Positions 11,955 through 22,848 of a stretch of 60,856 nucleotides of DNA are shown here, in pieces. A model generated the notes under the pieces. That model saw only the letters and a list, made by a program, of their open reading frames with translations, searched no databases and was not told the DNA's origin. Positions within the stretch are counted from its first letter, which is position 1; each line of letters begins with the position of its first letter. Position numbers and translations under genes: made by a program. Origin of the DNA: Krasilnikovozyma curviuscula (taxonomy: Eukaryota > Basidiomycota > Tremellomycetes > Cystofilobasidiales > Mrakiaceae); contig MVAQ01000121.1 of NCBI GenBank assembly GCA_014825775.1, positions 1 through 60,856 on the forward strand, given 5' to 3'.

Positions 11955-13162
11955 ATGGTTAGTACTGACAGTTCCTCAATAAGCGGTTATTCAGGTGGAT
12001 ATTGCATGTGGCTTGGTAGGAGGAAATGTGTTGGGAGGAAGGCATGGGATAAGCTGAACTGAGGATCGATGGTGGAGTGCAGAATTGATGTTTCTGTTCT
12101 CCATTCGTTAACAATTCAACGAAAACTGGCGGGAGTCATAGCTTGGGAATGGGGTTTGGGTGGATACTGCTCTCTGCTGAACAGTTGTGCTAATCATCCC
12201 TTCTCGTCTATGAATATCAGGCCGAAACCAAGACTGCCCCAACCAACCCAATGAAGGATCTCAAGATCCAAAAGTTGGTCATCAGTGAGTTCCACTTATC
12301 TCTGAAAGTTGGTTAACAGTCTTTGAGGAACCCGTTTCCTCGAGCTGGATACTAGACGCCATTATTTTAAGGAGGAAGCATTGATTTCTGACGTTTTTAA
12401 ACCTTCACATTCCTCTTCCAACTTGGCTTTGAATCATCCTCAACTACCATCTCCAACCTCTTCTAGACATCTCCGTTGGTGAATCAGGTGATCGTCTCAC
12501 CAGAGCCTCCAAGGTGTTGGAACAGCTCACTGGTCAATCCCCAGTCACCTCCAAGGCCCGTTACACCGTCCGATCGTTCTCTATCCGAAGAAACGAGAAG
12601 ATTGCTGTCCACGTTACCATTAGAGGTCCAAAGTGTGAGGAGATCTTGGAGAGAGGCTTGAAGGTCAAGGAATACGAGTTGAGGAAGGTGAGCATTCTAG
12701 AACGACTCTTAATGGTTATTAGTTTGGCCGATGAAAAAAAAGTGTTGTGATGTTGGAGGATCTCAGATGTATCGGTCTTCTTGATGAGCTCCGTTGCTGA
12801 CTTTGACTGCCCTCTTTGTTCCCCCGTCCTCAGCGCAACTTCTCCGCCACCGGTAACTTCGGTTTCGGTATCCAGGAACACATCGACTTGGGAATCAAGT
12901 ACGATCCAGGAATTGGTATCTTCGGTATGGACTTCTACGTCGTTATGGGTCGCCCAGGAATGAGAGTTGCTGAGAGGAAGGAGAAGAAGGCTAGAGTTGG
13001 CCCAACCCACAAGGTCAAGCCAGAGGAGTGAGTCGTCCATTTTCCTTTGCTTCCTATTCCTCGAATTGTGCTTGATGAGAATGTATTGCTGACAATTGCG
13101 CTGCTTCTTGCAGGACCGTTGCTTGGTTCAAGCAAAGATTCGACGGTATTGTCTCCCGATAA
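11955..13162 (+). CDS. RPL11: 60S ribosomal protein L11 (uL5)
   Basis: Structural protein of the large ribosomal subunit that contacts 5S rRNA at the central protuberance. Five exons: 11955-11957 (only the ATG), 12221-12284, 12467-12687, 12834-13027 and 13114-13162, giving 176 residues against about 174 usual for fungi. Diagnostic sequence: [92 protein letters not shown] and a C-terminal [13 protein letters not shown] first exon consisting of the start codon followed by a long intron (263 nt) is typical of fungal ribosomal-protein genes and often holds transcriptional control elements. Identification is secure. Confidence 0.97.
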
Positions 13163-14510
13163 ATCAACCCACTTTCTATAAGCGCACAGGGGTTTTTTGA
13201 CTTGACGAGATGATGAGAGGGAGGTGATGGGAAGTCGGGTTCACACATGATCTTCTACTATGGCCTATCGATCCTTTTTTTCTGATGATTACAGTCTGAA
13301 GGTATTATGCTGCAAGGTGTGACCATATAAAGTGTGACCATATAAACCCATGATATCTTTTCACGCAGGGAATAGTACGCTGGTGGGAATGCAGGTAGGA
13401 ACAGGAAGCTCCGCAGTGGCTAAATGAAAACATACTTCGACTCACTGTTTTGCCTCGGTTCCGTTTCATGCTCCCGTAGAGATGAACTTCGAAACACACC
13501 TAGTATCACAATAAGTCATAACTCAATTTCTCACCACCCTTCGTTGGTCAATCTAGGACTGCTCAAACTTCGCGAGTAGGAACTCAATTAATAAGGTGAA
13601 ATAGCCACAGCCACGAAGTGTTCGTTCCTCGTCTGTCCAAGATTTCCACTATCACTCGCTCTATCCCTCGGGAGTTCTCATTGCACAATATTCATCTGCA
13701 TTTCCATGGTGAGTCCAATTTCAGTGTGTAATACGTACTTCTCCTTGAAGTGCTATCACTGGGGCCGGCTTGCGGATGCAGCAAGGGTTTGGCAAGTCAA
13801 ATTTGGTTTCGACCTCACTGACAGGAGTCTATCAGAACCATCTTCAAGTAACTTCTTAAGTACATGTTTTTCTTTGAGCTTCTTGTCAAAGTAACATTGA
13901 TACTGAGTATTTTGCTTCCAGACGATTCTGTTAGCTTGTTTGTTTTGATTGATGTCACTTGCAGCGCTAGAAGAACGAAAAGACGTCAAATTCACAGCTT
14001 GATAAAGCTATTATCTTGACTTCCTGGAGTACTCTGTTAAGATGGTCTTGTAATCAACAGGTCATGCCCTCATCTCTCTTTAGCAGCGCGCTGTCCGCTA
14101 CAACTCTGCTATTGGATGCAGATTTTGTCCTATGTTGTTCTACAATTACTTTTAAGTCAACAAAACAGAAACACCGTTTTTGATTGCCTTTTCAGCCCAC
14201 TTGATTGCACTCTATATATCTCCGATTTCTGTCACAAGTGGAAAACATTGAATAACAGCTGTACAGCTGGGATTGCGAGTAAGTGTTGAACATGGTTGGA
14301 GATTCCCTAATACACGACATTTACCTTCTGTCTTCAACATGTGAGGACGACTAGAAGCCATTGCAACCTTGATCAAAATCGAAATCACTCTATCTTATCT
14401 CCACCGTCGTGTGGCGTCGCGTCCAATTTCTGCAAATTTCTTCGAGGCGACTACGGTGCAGGCGAGGTTTCACCCTTTCAACGAGCATCAGACCCCAGTC
14501 AAACCTTGCA
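13163..14510. other. Intergenic region with a possible small spliced transcript
   Basis: About 1.35 kb between RPL11 and PUF6. A direct repeat GTGACCATATAAA occurs twice near 13319-13347. Around 13706-14019 there is an ATG immediately followed by a good donor (GTGAGT) and matching acceptors that would encode a 26-residue basic peptide; this is treated as a finding, not a gene. Nothing else is recognisable. Confidence 0.45.
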
Positions 14511-17042
14511 ATGGCCATTCCTAATTCTAAGAAACGGTCTGCACCTTCAGGCTCTTTGTCGAGCTCTGCCAAGAAGCCAAAGTCGGGAGGAAGGACCCGT
14601 CAGGTTGAGCCAAGGGAAGAACCCAAGCGAAAGAAGGCCATTACCTCAAGAAAGACACCACAGGATCAAGAGGAGGATAGTCTAGAAGGTGGAGATAGTG
14701 ACTGGGAGGACGATGGGGAAGGTTACGATGAGGTTCCAATGGAAGATGAGGAAGCTGAGGAAGAGGAGGAGAATGCTGGAGGGGATGCTTCCATGACAGA
14801 AGAGGCTGCTCCTACAAAAGCTAAAGATCTTGATGGTAAGTGAACTATTCTTTGTTCCAATAAGGTGCTGTTGTGCTGACTATCCTATCTTCAGCTATGA
14901 GGGAAGCTCGATTGGCGCAGAAGAACGAGAGAATAGTACGACGAGCCACGAAATCAGGAGCAGATATTCTAGCTGTAGGAAAAGTACGTTTCTCCAAATC
15001 ATAGGTGGTAATCGCTATTGCTACGGTCGATTGACTGGTGCTCTTGCCCAAAATTTTGTTGTTGCTCCGCCTCTCAAACAGACTCTTTGGGCGAAACTCA
15101 ACCTTCACTCAGCAACGGCAGCAGAACGAGCAGAAGTTTTAAAGGAACTGATGGATCTCCTCAGAGGTAAAATGGCGACCTTGGCCTCGAAGCACGACGG
15201 AGTCAGAATCTTGCAGTCTATCGTCAAGTACGGATCAAAGAGTGACAGGGAAGCCGTTGCTATCGAGCTGGAGCCAAAGGTCCGAGAGTTGATTGTTGGG
15301 AAATACGGACGATTCGTTGTAGGGAAGTTGATCAGATTCTGGTGAGTGATATTTTCTACGGCTCTCGATTTCAATCTCCTATGCTCACGCTTGTGATTTC
15401 TCTTAGCCCAAGCCAACGGACCAAACTCTTCACGAACCTCGCTCCACTCGTCCCACGACTCCTCACCTCACCTCACGCCTCGCCCATTCTCGAAGACGCC
15501 TTTGCTCTTTATTCCACCGCCAAGGAAAGGAATATCCTCCTCAAGCCGTTCTACGGTAAAGAAGTCTCGCTGTTCTACACCGATTCCGATGGTAAAGGTA
15601 TCGCTGGATTTTTGGAGAGTGCCACTGAAGAAGCCAAAGGACGTCTTGTACTTGGTTTGAATAATTCGCTGAAGAATATGTATGTCTCCTTGAGATTGAG
15701 TCTCTGGTGAACTAACATGTGACTTACATATTGTGTTATTGTTTTCCAGTCTCAACTCATCCAAAGCTCCTCTTCAAAATGTTCTCCTCCACCGTCTTAT
15801 TTATGAATACATTCTCACTTTCTCGTCGCTGGCGAACGAAGAGACTAGGGCTGAGAAGAGAAAGGAGCTGATGGAGCTGTGTGAGGAACACGTTGCTGAG
15901 TTCTGTCACACGAGGGACGGAAGCTCGGTTGTTAGGGATTTACTGGCTCATGGAAATGCTAAAGTAAGCTGTCTTTCGCAATCTTTTATGATACGTCTTA
16001 TCGTCTCAACGCGATGTTGGTCTCGTTCATTGTAGGATCGAAAAGCCCTCATCAAGTCCCTGAAGCCTCACATTGTCAGCATGTGTGAAGATGCTGAAGC
16101 CCAGACTGTCTTATTCACGATATTTGACTGTGTTGATGACACCAAGTTGGTGGGAAAGAGCGTCATTGGAGTAAGTCGTGACTACTCCTTCACCGATCAA
16201 TACTCGTTGACTCTATCTTTCATCTCTTGCAGGAGATGTTCCCCTCTATGCTCGAGATCCTTCAATCCAAGACTGGCCGACGAGTACCCCTCTACGTACT
16301 CGTTCCTCGAGTGACACGATACTTCATCCCCTCAACCCTCGCCCAACTCTCCTCCACTGACGCCGCCGTTGCTCTCACGAGTAAGAAGGCGACGCCTGTG
16401 AGACGGTCAGAGTTGAAGAAGGCCATCAGTAAATGTCTATTGGAGACTGTAAGGGATAACGTCGATGTTTTGATAAGGGAACCTGGCAGTTGCTTGGTAG
16501 TAGGTGAAATCTTGCTCTACGGCGATGATGGTGAGTGATTTTACTTCCTTCACAATTTCGTTCGACGTTTTCTCACGGGTATATGCGGTTTTGTTTTTGC
16601 TTCATCAGACATCAAATTGTCAATCATTCCATCCCTGCTCACCCCAATCACTAGCCCTTACAAACCTACATTTGCCCCTTCACCGAACCCCGAAACCGCA
16701 CACCCAATCGATCTATCTTACTGCGCGCGACTTTACAAGACCCTCTTTGCAGGAGGCCACTTCAACTCAAAGGCTACACCACCGGCAGTAGAGGTCGTTG
16801 ACCAGAAGTTTGCATTCGAGTTCTCGAAGCAGTTCCTGAGCGTGACGAAGGGCGGGCTGCTGCTCGACTTTGCGAGCGGGAACGGAGCGTTTGTGGTCGC
16901 AGAGCTAATTGAGGCGCTTAAGGGAGATGCGGAGAGTAAGAAGGTGCTGAAGGGTATTTTTGGAAAGGAGGGCAAGAAGAAGGTCGAGGAAGGCCTTGGG
17001 AAGGGTAAGGAGGTTCTCCTCAGTAAGATTGAGGAGCTGTAA
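14511..17042 (+). CDS. PUF6: Pumilio-family protein Puf6/PUM3 with CPL domain
   Basis: Nucleolar RNA-binding protein of the Puf6/PUM3 type, linked in yeast to 60S ribosome biogenesis and ASH1 mRNA repression. The ATG at 14511 (MAIPNSKKRSAP) begins a lysine-rich, then strongly acidic N-terminus (DSDWEDDGEGYDEVPMEDEE). After several introns come degenerate PUM-type helical repeats: TLWAKLNLHS, LASKHDGVRILQSIVKYGS, IVGKYGRFVVGKLIRF, SPILEDAFALYS, FCHTRDGSSVVRDLL, CEDAEAQTVLFTIFDCVDD and GRRVPLYVLVPRVTRYFIP. The CPL region follows: REPGSCLVVGEILLYG, then FEFSKQFLSVTKGGLLLDFA and FVVAELIEAL. It ends at TAA 17040-17042. At least seven exons; only the coding core was frame-checked. Confidence 0.92.
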
Positions 17043-17810
17043 TGTCTGCTGCGCTTGTGTTCTTGATTCTCTGCATTTCTATTATGGTGGATATATACCA
17101 AATAAACCTGGTATCAAAAAACCCCACTTTAAGTCTAAGATTATAATAAAAAGCAGGAGCACTCCGCGCGTCACCACGATGCAGCCTTGAATGCTAGCTG
17201 TCTGAGGAAAGTCCTTACTTCCAATCGTCTGTCCAGTAACAACTATTCCCCAGTCGAACCAATCCCATCTGAACCTTGAGAGTAAGTTTCCGTAACCTCT
17301 GTTCATCTCCTGAGAGACCACACACAGTCTTGATGTCTAAATGTAACATAGGATGCAATGTTGCAACCGCGTGACAGCTCCGTTGAGCGTATTGTGCAAT
17401 AGGTTGATTCGGTCGCTCCCAAACGAAAGGAATGTTACTGATAATGCTGATGAAGAATTTCTCAAGTATTCAATAGAGCAGAGTCAAGGAGTGGGACACT
17501 GTACTGCTCTTCTTCGCCCTCGTCGGGTGTTGGTTGAAGTCAAGCATCCAGAATATGATCCACTTGTTTCATGTTCGATAGGACTGTAATTTCATAATAT
17601 AGATCAATCCCAACAATATCTTAGATGTCTTCCTGCGGCGGGAGGCTCGGCGTCACTCGCACTGCTGATTGATTAAGATGCCACCGTCCAGGCAGGATCT
17701 TCTCTCTTCTCCGATGCCAAAATCGACTAGGCTCAATTCTGACCCCTAAATTTGTAAATCTATCTCATCTACAGTGGCCCCACTATACACTTCACGTATG
17801 TTCCACGTAT
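17043..17810. other. Convergent intergenic region
   Basis: The 770 bp between the 3' ends of PUF6 and COQ10. Short frames only (for example 17353-17589), none with recognisable features. Probably overlapping 3' UTRs and terminators. Confidence 0.5.
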
Positions 17811-18692
17811 CTACTGCGGTGTTCTCAACGATCCTCCAAACAACTTGTCTGCACGTCCTTCAAAGGCATTGATCATTGCTTTACTAGCCTTCCCGAAGAA
17901 CATCCCCGACGCCATGGAGTGAGAGGGGTTGGCGAATGCATATTCGAGCTCCAAAGCCACCAGAGTGGAAGTTGTCGATGCTGTCGGTTCAAATGTCCCT
18001 GATGGTGAAGAGAGTTGGTGCGGTAAGCTGTGAACAAAAGAAGCCGAGAAAATAACGGCGGATTAACTCACATTTCGTAACTAAATGCTTGATGAGAGAG
18101 CTCTGAAGAGCTGTCGCCTGTCCCGAAGAAAATCAAAGCCTCAGCCAAACCATCGACCGCTGTCGCTAAACAATCTCTCACCTCAACAGACTTAAACGGC
18201 GTCCCAACGACGATACTCGTGTACTTCTCCGCAAACGGCGGGAAACCAACGGCAAGTTCTGCTTGAGTTGTGAAGGGTTCTTCTAGCGACGGGCGTGGGT
18301 AACCTGGTATGATGGTCGATGCCGTGCAGAATGGTAGAAAGGTTGAGTAGGATGGGACGTCGGCCACCATTTGGTAGAGTTGCTTCGACGAGTATCTAAT
18401 TGATGAGTGAGTTTAAAAATGTGTGAGCTTCCAGAAGAGCTTCGACGAATTGTTGAAGCCGTCTTATTACCGGCGAGAGCGAATCGAAAGAACGACGAAC
18501 TCACGGCATGACTTTTTCTTCACGGTATTTGTTGACTCCATCAGTTGGTAATCCTGGCGGTGTAAAATTAGGTAGGTTGAAGAAATTCCTCTGCTGCTGA
18601 CATTGCTGTGAAGCGACGTAGGTGAAGGGGGATGGCGAAAGAATATGAGCTGATTTGGAGCATGTATTTTGACAAAGTAACCTGATAGACAT
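17811..18692 (-). CDS. COQ10: Coenzyme Q-binding protein Coq10 (START-like)
   Basis: Mitochondrial polyketide-cyclase/START-like lipid carrier needed for coenzyme Q function in respiration. Three exons, 18692-18505, 18395-18072 and 18027-17811, join in frame to 242 residues. The basic, serine-rich first exon (MSIRLLCQNTCSKSAHILSP) fits a mitochondrial presequence. The core has the Coq10 pattern: KQLYQMVADVPSYSTFLPFC, ELAVGFPPFAEKYTSIVVG, and a final helix VALELEYAFANPSHSMASGM followed by FGKASKAMINAFEGRA. The gene converges on PUF6. Function is taken from the family; no feature is missing. Confidence 0.9.
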
Positions 18693-19416
18693 GATGTTCT
18701 ATGATGAGAATGATAAAAATGATGAAGCTGTATTACTGAGGGTTGTTAGAGACTCTAATGGTATCTATTCTAGGTTTTGAAGTTGAGAGTGGATTCTGAT
18801 GGAAGGATGAGAGAAAAGTCAGCCTTTTGCGATGGAAAACCTGAACAAATTTGTTACTCACATAAAGAAATTAATTTAGGAACACGGTGGACAGTATTCT
18901 AAGGGCCTAAGGGGTATCCAAAGCAACTTCCGAGCTGCCTTTCTGTCTGGTCTAACAAAATCGAGTTAGTAACCAGAGTCACAAAAAGTACCAATAAGAC
19001 TGATGGTCTTTTACCCTGCACAATCTCTCAGCTCTCTATACACTGGGTATTCTGATTAATTTTGAGATATACGCCGTTGCAGTTAGGAGACGAGGTGGCT
19101 GCCCACTGGAATCGATCGATGACGATAGGTACAATGCATAGAAAATAAGCTGTTATTTTTTGTCCCCATCAAATCCAGATCGATTGGTTGTTGTTACTTT
19201 ACTATTTTCTCTGGGTTGTAAGGATGATTTGTTCTACTTTCAGTTTTGAGGCGCACACGTTGCGAACGACACGAAGATGGGTAATAATTTTGAGATCTTT
19301 AGACAAAGCTACAAAAACACTAATTAAATTTGTGCTAAAAGTAAATGCCTAGAGGGGCAAACACATGGGCGCAAATGTTGGAAGGAGTGATCTAGTCCAT
19401 GAGAAGAGAAGAGAGG
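18693..19416. other. Intergenic region, nothing recognised
   Basis: About 720 AT-rich bp between the COQ10 start and the DOT1 stop, both on the minus strand. It must carry the COQ10 promoter. No open frame of note, repeat or RNA gene was seen. Confidence 0.5.
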
Positions 19417-21564
19417 TCATAAAGCATTATAGACCCAATGACACTGTTTCCTATTCTTGAAAATATTTTTGAATGTGTTCTCGGTTGATGACGGTGTGGT
19501 AAAATCGTCCTGGTTCGTCAGTCCATGAGACGGCCGCTGTACCGAAGCGCTTTTCTTCAACTTGAAGGATTGCTTGAACGGAACCACACTATCGATCCAC
19601 CAAGAAAATTTAGGAAGTCCGACAGTAAAAACAATGGGAGATGACGGAAAACTCACGGTACGCGCACTGAGCTTAAAATCCGGGGGGACGAAGGACTTCA
19701 AAGAGATGATCTGAGCTCCCTCTTTGAGATCAAGGAAGAGCATAGCAAGTTGATTGTTAAGCTGAGGACTAAAAGCGTAATTGTTACAGATCTAATTCGA
19801 AGCAGCGATATCACGATCAATACTTGACGGCAACAGCATTCACGGTTCCAGAACAATGTACTCACAATAACATCAGCTCTCCTCATCGCCTTCGATACCT
19901 CTTCACTAGTCGTAAAATCATCCTCCCACACCTCAATGTTTCCAGCGTTCAGCCCCCACATCGCCCATCTTCGTTTACCCTCTTGGACTTGGAGAGCTGC
20001 AATATGAGCAGCAGCGTGTAGCTGTTCACAGCCGTAGGACTCAGACCCGGTTTGAAGCGCTATCTGCAGCGCGCAATTACCGACACCTGATCCCAAGTCG
20101 ATCCTGAAACAAGTGAAAAACGAAAAGATCTTTATTTGAGCGGGGTCAGAGGTGATGGGGGGAGAATGACGAGGGATGTACATCACAGACTCAGGTCCAA
20201 GCTTTGTGAGGTGAACGATGTCAGACAGGAAACTAGGATTCAGCTTGAGAATAAAGGAAGAATATTAGTCAGAGTATAGTGAACTGGAATCATAAAATAA
20301 CAGCTGCGAGTCACCTCTCCGTAAACATTGCTGCTGAACGGTACGTAGCCCCTCAGCTCCTCCGTCCTGGGCCCAACAATTCTCTGGTACGTCTGACCAC
20401 CAATGAGATCCCACAACTGGTTCTTGACACCCTTCATGTTCTTGATATTTTTCAAAATATCACCACTCTCCTTCAACTTTACGATCTCTTGGTTGTACCG
20501 GGTCACGGCGTGTACGAAGAGGTCCCCGTTCAGAACATTGCGAGACGTTGACTTGGCAAGCTCACGGAGAATGGAGTCGGAAGGGGGAAATGGGGAGGAG
20601 GTACGAGATGGTGGGCCCAACATTCCTGAGGCTGTTGCTTGGAGAGGTGTTTCGAGTATGTCAGTTGGGACAGGTGATGGTGCCGCTGAAGATTCCTTGG
20701 CTGGTCGTTCTGTTGTGAGAAAAGAGAAAAGTCCACGTTCAGACCCAACTTGACCAAAGATTTCCTGTTGGTCCGGAGTAAGGTCTGTTATGGGTTAAAC
20801 AAAAGTCAATATTGCTTATAAGGAGATACTGAGGTTGATCATCACTCACAGCAGTCGATGACAGTTCGGATAATTCTGAGAACTTCTGATATTGGGTCAT
20901 ATTCTCCATACTTTTTGGGGCTGAGTAGGGCGAAAGTCTCGCGAGGTGCGCCAATTGCTGGGTATTCGAGCTCAATAGTGGGGTAGGAACCATCTTCCTG
21001 GATGCGATATCTCGGTTGTTTAAAGTCTATATAGCGATGAGACAAATTTGTCAGTGGTTTTCTCTCACAGAGGAAAATCATGAGAGTATGTCACTCACAA
21101 GGCTCGTATCCGCCTAGCAACGGCTGGACGATGTCGTTGCTATGGACGAAACCTTCCACCCGAGTTTCAAGAACAATATCTTCATCCGCTGCAACATATC
21201 TCTCCACTATTTGAGGTATAACAGGTGTTGAAACTCTTGACAGCGCAGAAGCTGATGTTCCATTGTTGTTGTCGTCTTCTGACTCATCCTCTGGCATAAA
21301 TACTTGAACATAGTTTCCATTCTTAGTCTTTGACCGCTTGTACGATGATGTTGTTGATCCAGTGGAAGAAGGGGCTGGTGAGCTGGTACGTGAGGGACCC
21401 CGTGAGGAGCTCGTTTTCCGTTTGGCGGAGGCATTCGACGGCGTCGGTCGGTAGAGCGGGGTTGGTGTGTTTCTCTTCTTGACCACAGTTGATGTGGTGG
21501 TGACAACTTTGGTGGTAGATGATGAGGAGAGGGGTTTGTTGAAGAATTCGACCTTAGCACTCAT
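19417..21564 (-). CDS. DOT1: Histone H3-K79 methyltransferase Dot1
   Basis: Nuclear SAM-dependent enzyme that methylates lysine 79 of histone H3. The ATG is at 21564 (MSAKVEFFNKPL). A serine/threonine-rich basic N-terminus (KRNTPTPLYRPTPSNASAKR, then SKTKNGNYVQVFMPEDESED) leads to the DOT1 fold: YDPISEVLRIIRTVIDCC, GDLFVHAVTRYNQEIV, and GYVPFSSNVYGE before the SAM site. Then come DLGSGVGNCALQIALQTGS (motif I) and ERR-type helices with GLNAGNIEVWEDDFTT. VNNYAFSPQLNNQLAMLFLD with LKEGAQIISLKSFVPPDF corresponds to the VNN(F/Y)AF active-site segment. The end is NRKQCHWVYNAL. Seven or so exons are inferred from frame and splice sites. The position of the basic N-terminus matches yeast Dot1. Confidence 0.94.
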
Positions 21565-22848
21565 TTTGGAGCTGTTTGTGGGTTCAAGGAAGACGTCTGG
21601 CTAGGGCGGGGAGCGATCAGACCTGCGACTAAGAAGACCAACGAAGAATGAATACCACCAAACCATGTGAGTTTGGAGCTCTCTAAGAATACTAACTTGT
21701 TGTCGCAAAGGGGCAGGGCTGGTATAGGTCTTGAGTCGGGAATTTTAGAGGACGGAATTTGGGAGCGTTTCGTGACAGGTCAGAAGCATTTCTAGCAAGC
21801 CAAATAACAGTTTATCCGAAAGACTGACCAGTATTTAGAGGATCCTGATATAATGACGATGTTCCTGGAGGAAGAAAATGAGCTTCGGCTTGACGACGTA
21901 CTGAGTATCACCTCCGCCTTTTGGATTGAGAGGAATTTCAGCTAGATTTTAGAGCAAAGCCTGTTGGAAAGCAAGGACCGACCTATTACTTGATCAGGTA
22001 GAAGAGCAGAAGACCTTGAAGGTAGCGGTGTTGATCTGAATTCTATGGACACCTGTGTCTCCCCTGACGCTTGCAGAACAGTCGGGAGACCTCAGCACAC
22101 ATTGGTGCACGCAGGGAGGATCTGGACTTACGAAAAAGTGCACTGAGGATCTGACCTGATCAGAAAGTATCTGGTTTGAGATTCGAAGACTACCTAGGTC
22201 ACCTTTCGAGGCTTTGACAGTTGGGAGGACAGTTGCAGCCAAATCGGGGGATAGGCGAGCACACGTTGCAAGGTTCACTTTTGCAACAGCTTTGTGAAGA
22301 TCAAGATTTATACAGAGAACAGAAAAGTGCAAGTGTAAATGGTAAAGGTAGGCTGTGGTTAGATTTCGATCTTACAGTGAACGCGTCTACTCGTTGGGCG
22401 CGTCTAATCTACATACTGCAATCCAGTGTTTGCGACGAGGTTGGGTGTGGGTAGGCATTGGAGCAACCTACTCACAGCCAGTAAATTCGCTTGCTACTTC
22501 ATTTATATTCGAAACATTACGCTTGGATGCTCGGATTCGTCGAAGGTGCAGTACCAAAGCGACAATTTCGCAGACGTATGATGTTTTACTTGTCAATTAT
22601 CCTTCCTTGCTCTAGGGATATGTGGATTTCTCTGCGTTCTCTTTCGCTCAGGTCAAGACAGAAATAGGAACAGTCAGATGGGTTTCGGTGGCGAAGGCAC
22701 CGAGGCAAAGTCACACCACTCGGTCGCCAGTTGCTCCCCCTCTTCTCCTTTCGACGACAACGACGACGACGGTTGAGTTGCATTACACTCTGGCACTGCG
22801 AAATCACCCAATCGAATAGAGAAGGACCTAACAGCAGTATCAGGGCCA
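21565..22848. other. Divergent intergenic region, no gene called
   Basis: About 1.28 kb between the DOT1 start (minus) and the GH5 start (plus), so it should hold both promoters. Frames such as 21994-22332 (minus) are open but show no family features, no splice continuity and ordinary composition. Confidence 0.45.

Noticed and set aside
13319..13347. Direct repeat GTGACCATATAAA (two copies)
   Set aside because: Too short and simple to support a functional or mobile-element call.
21994..22332. 112-codon minus-strand frame between DOT1 and the GH5 gene
   Set aside because: No recognisable domain, and it lies where both divergent promoters should be.
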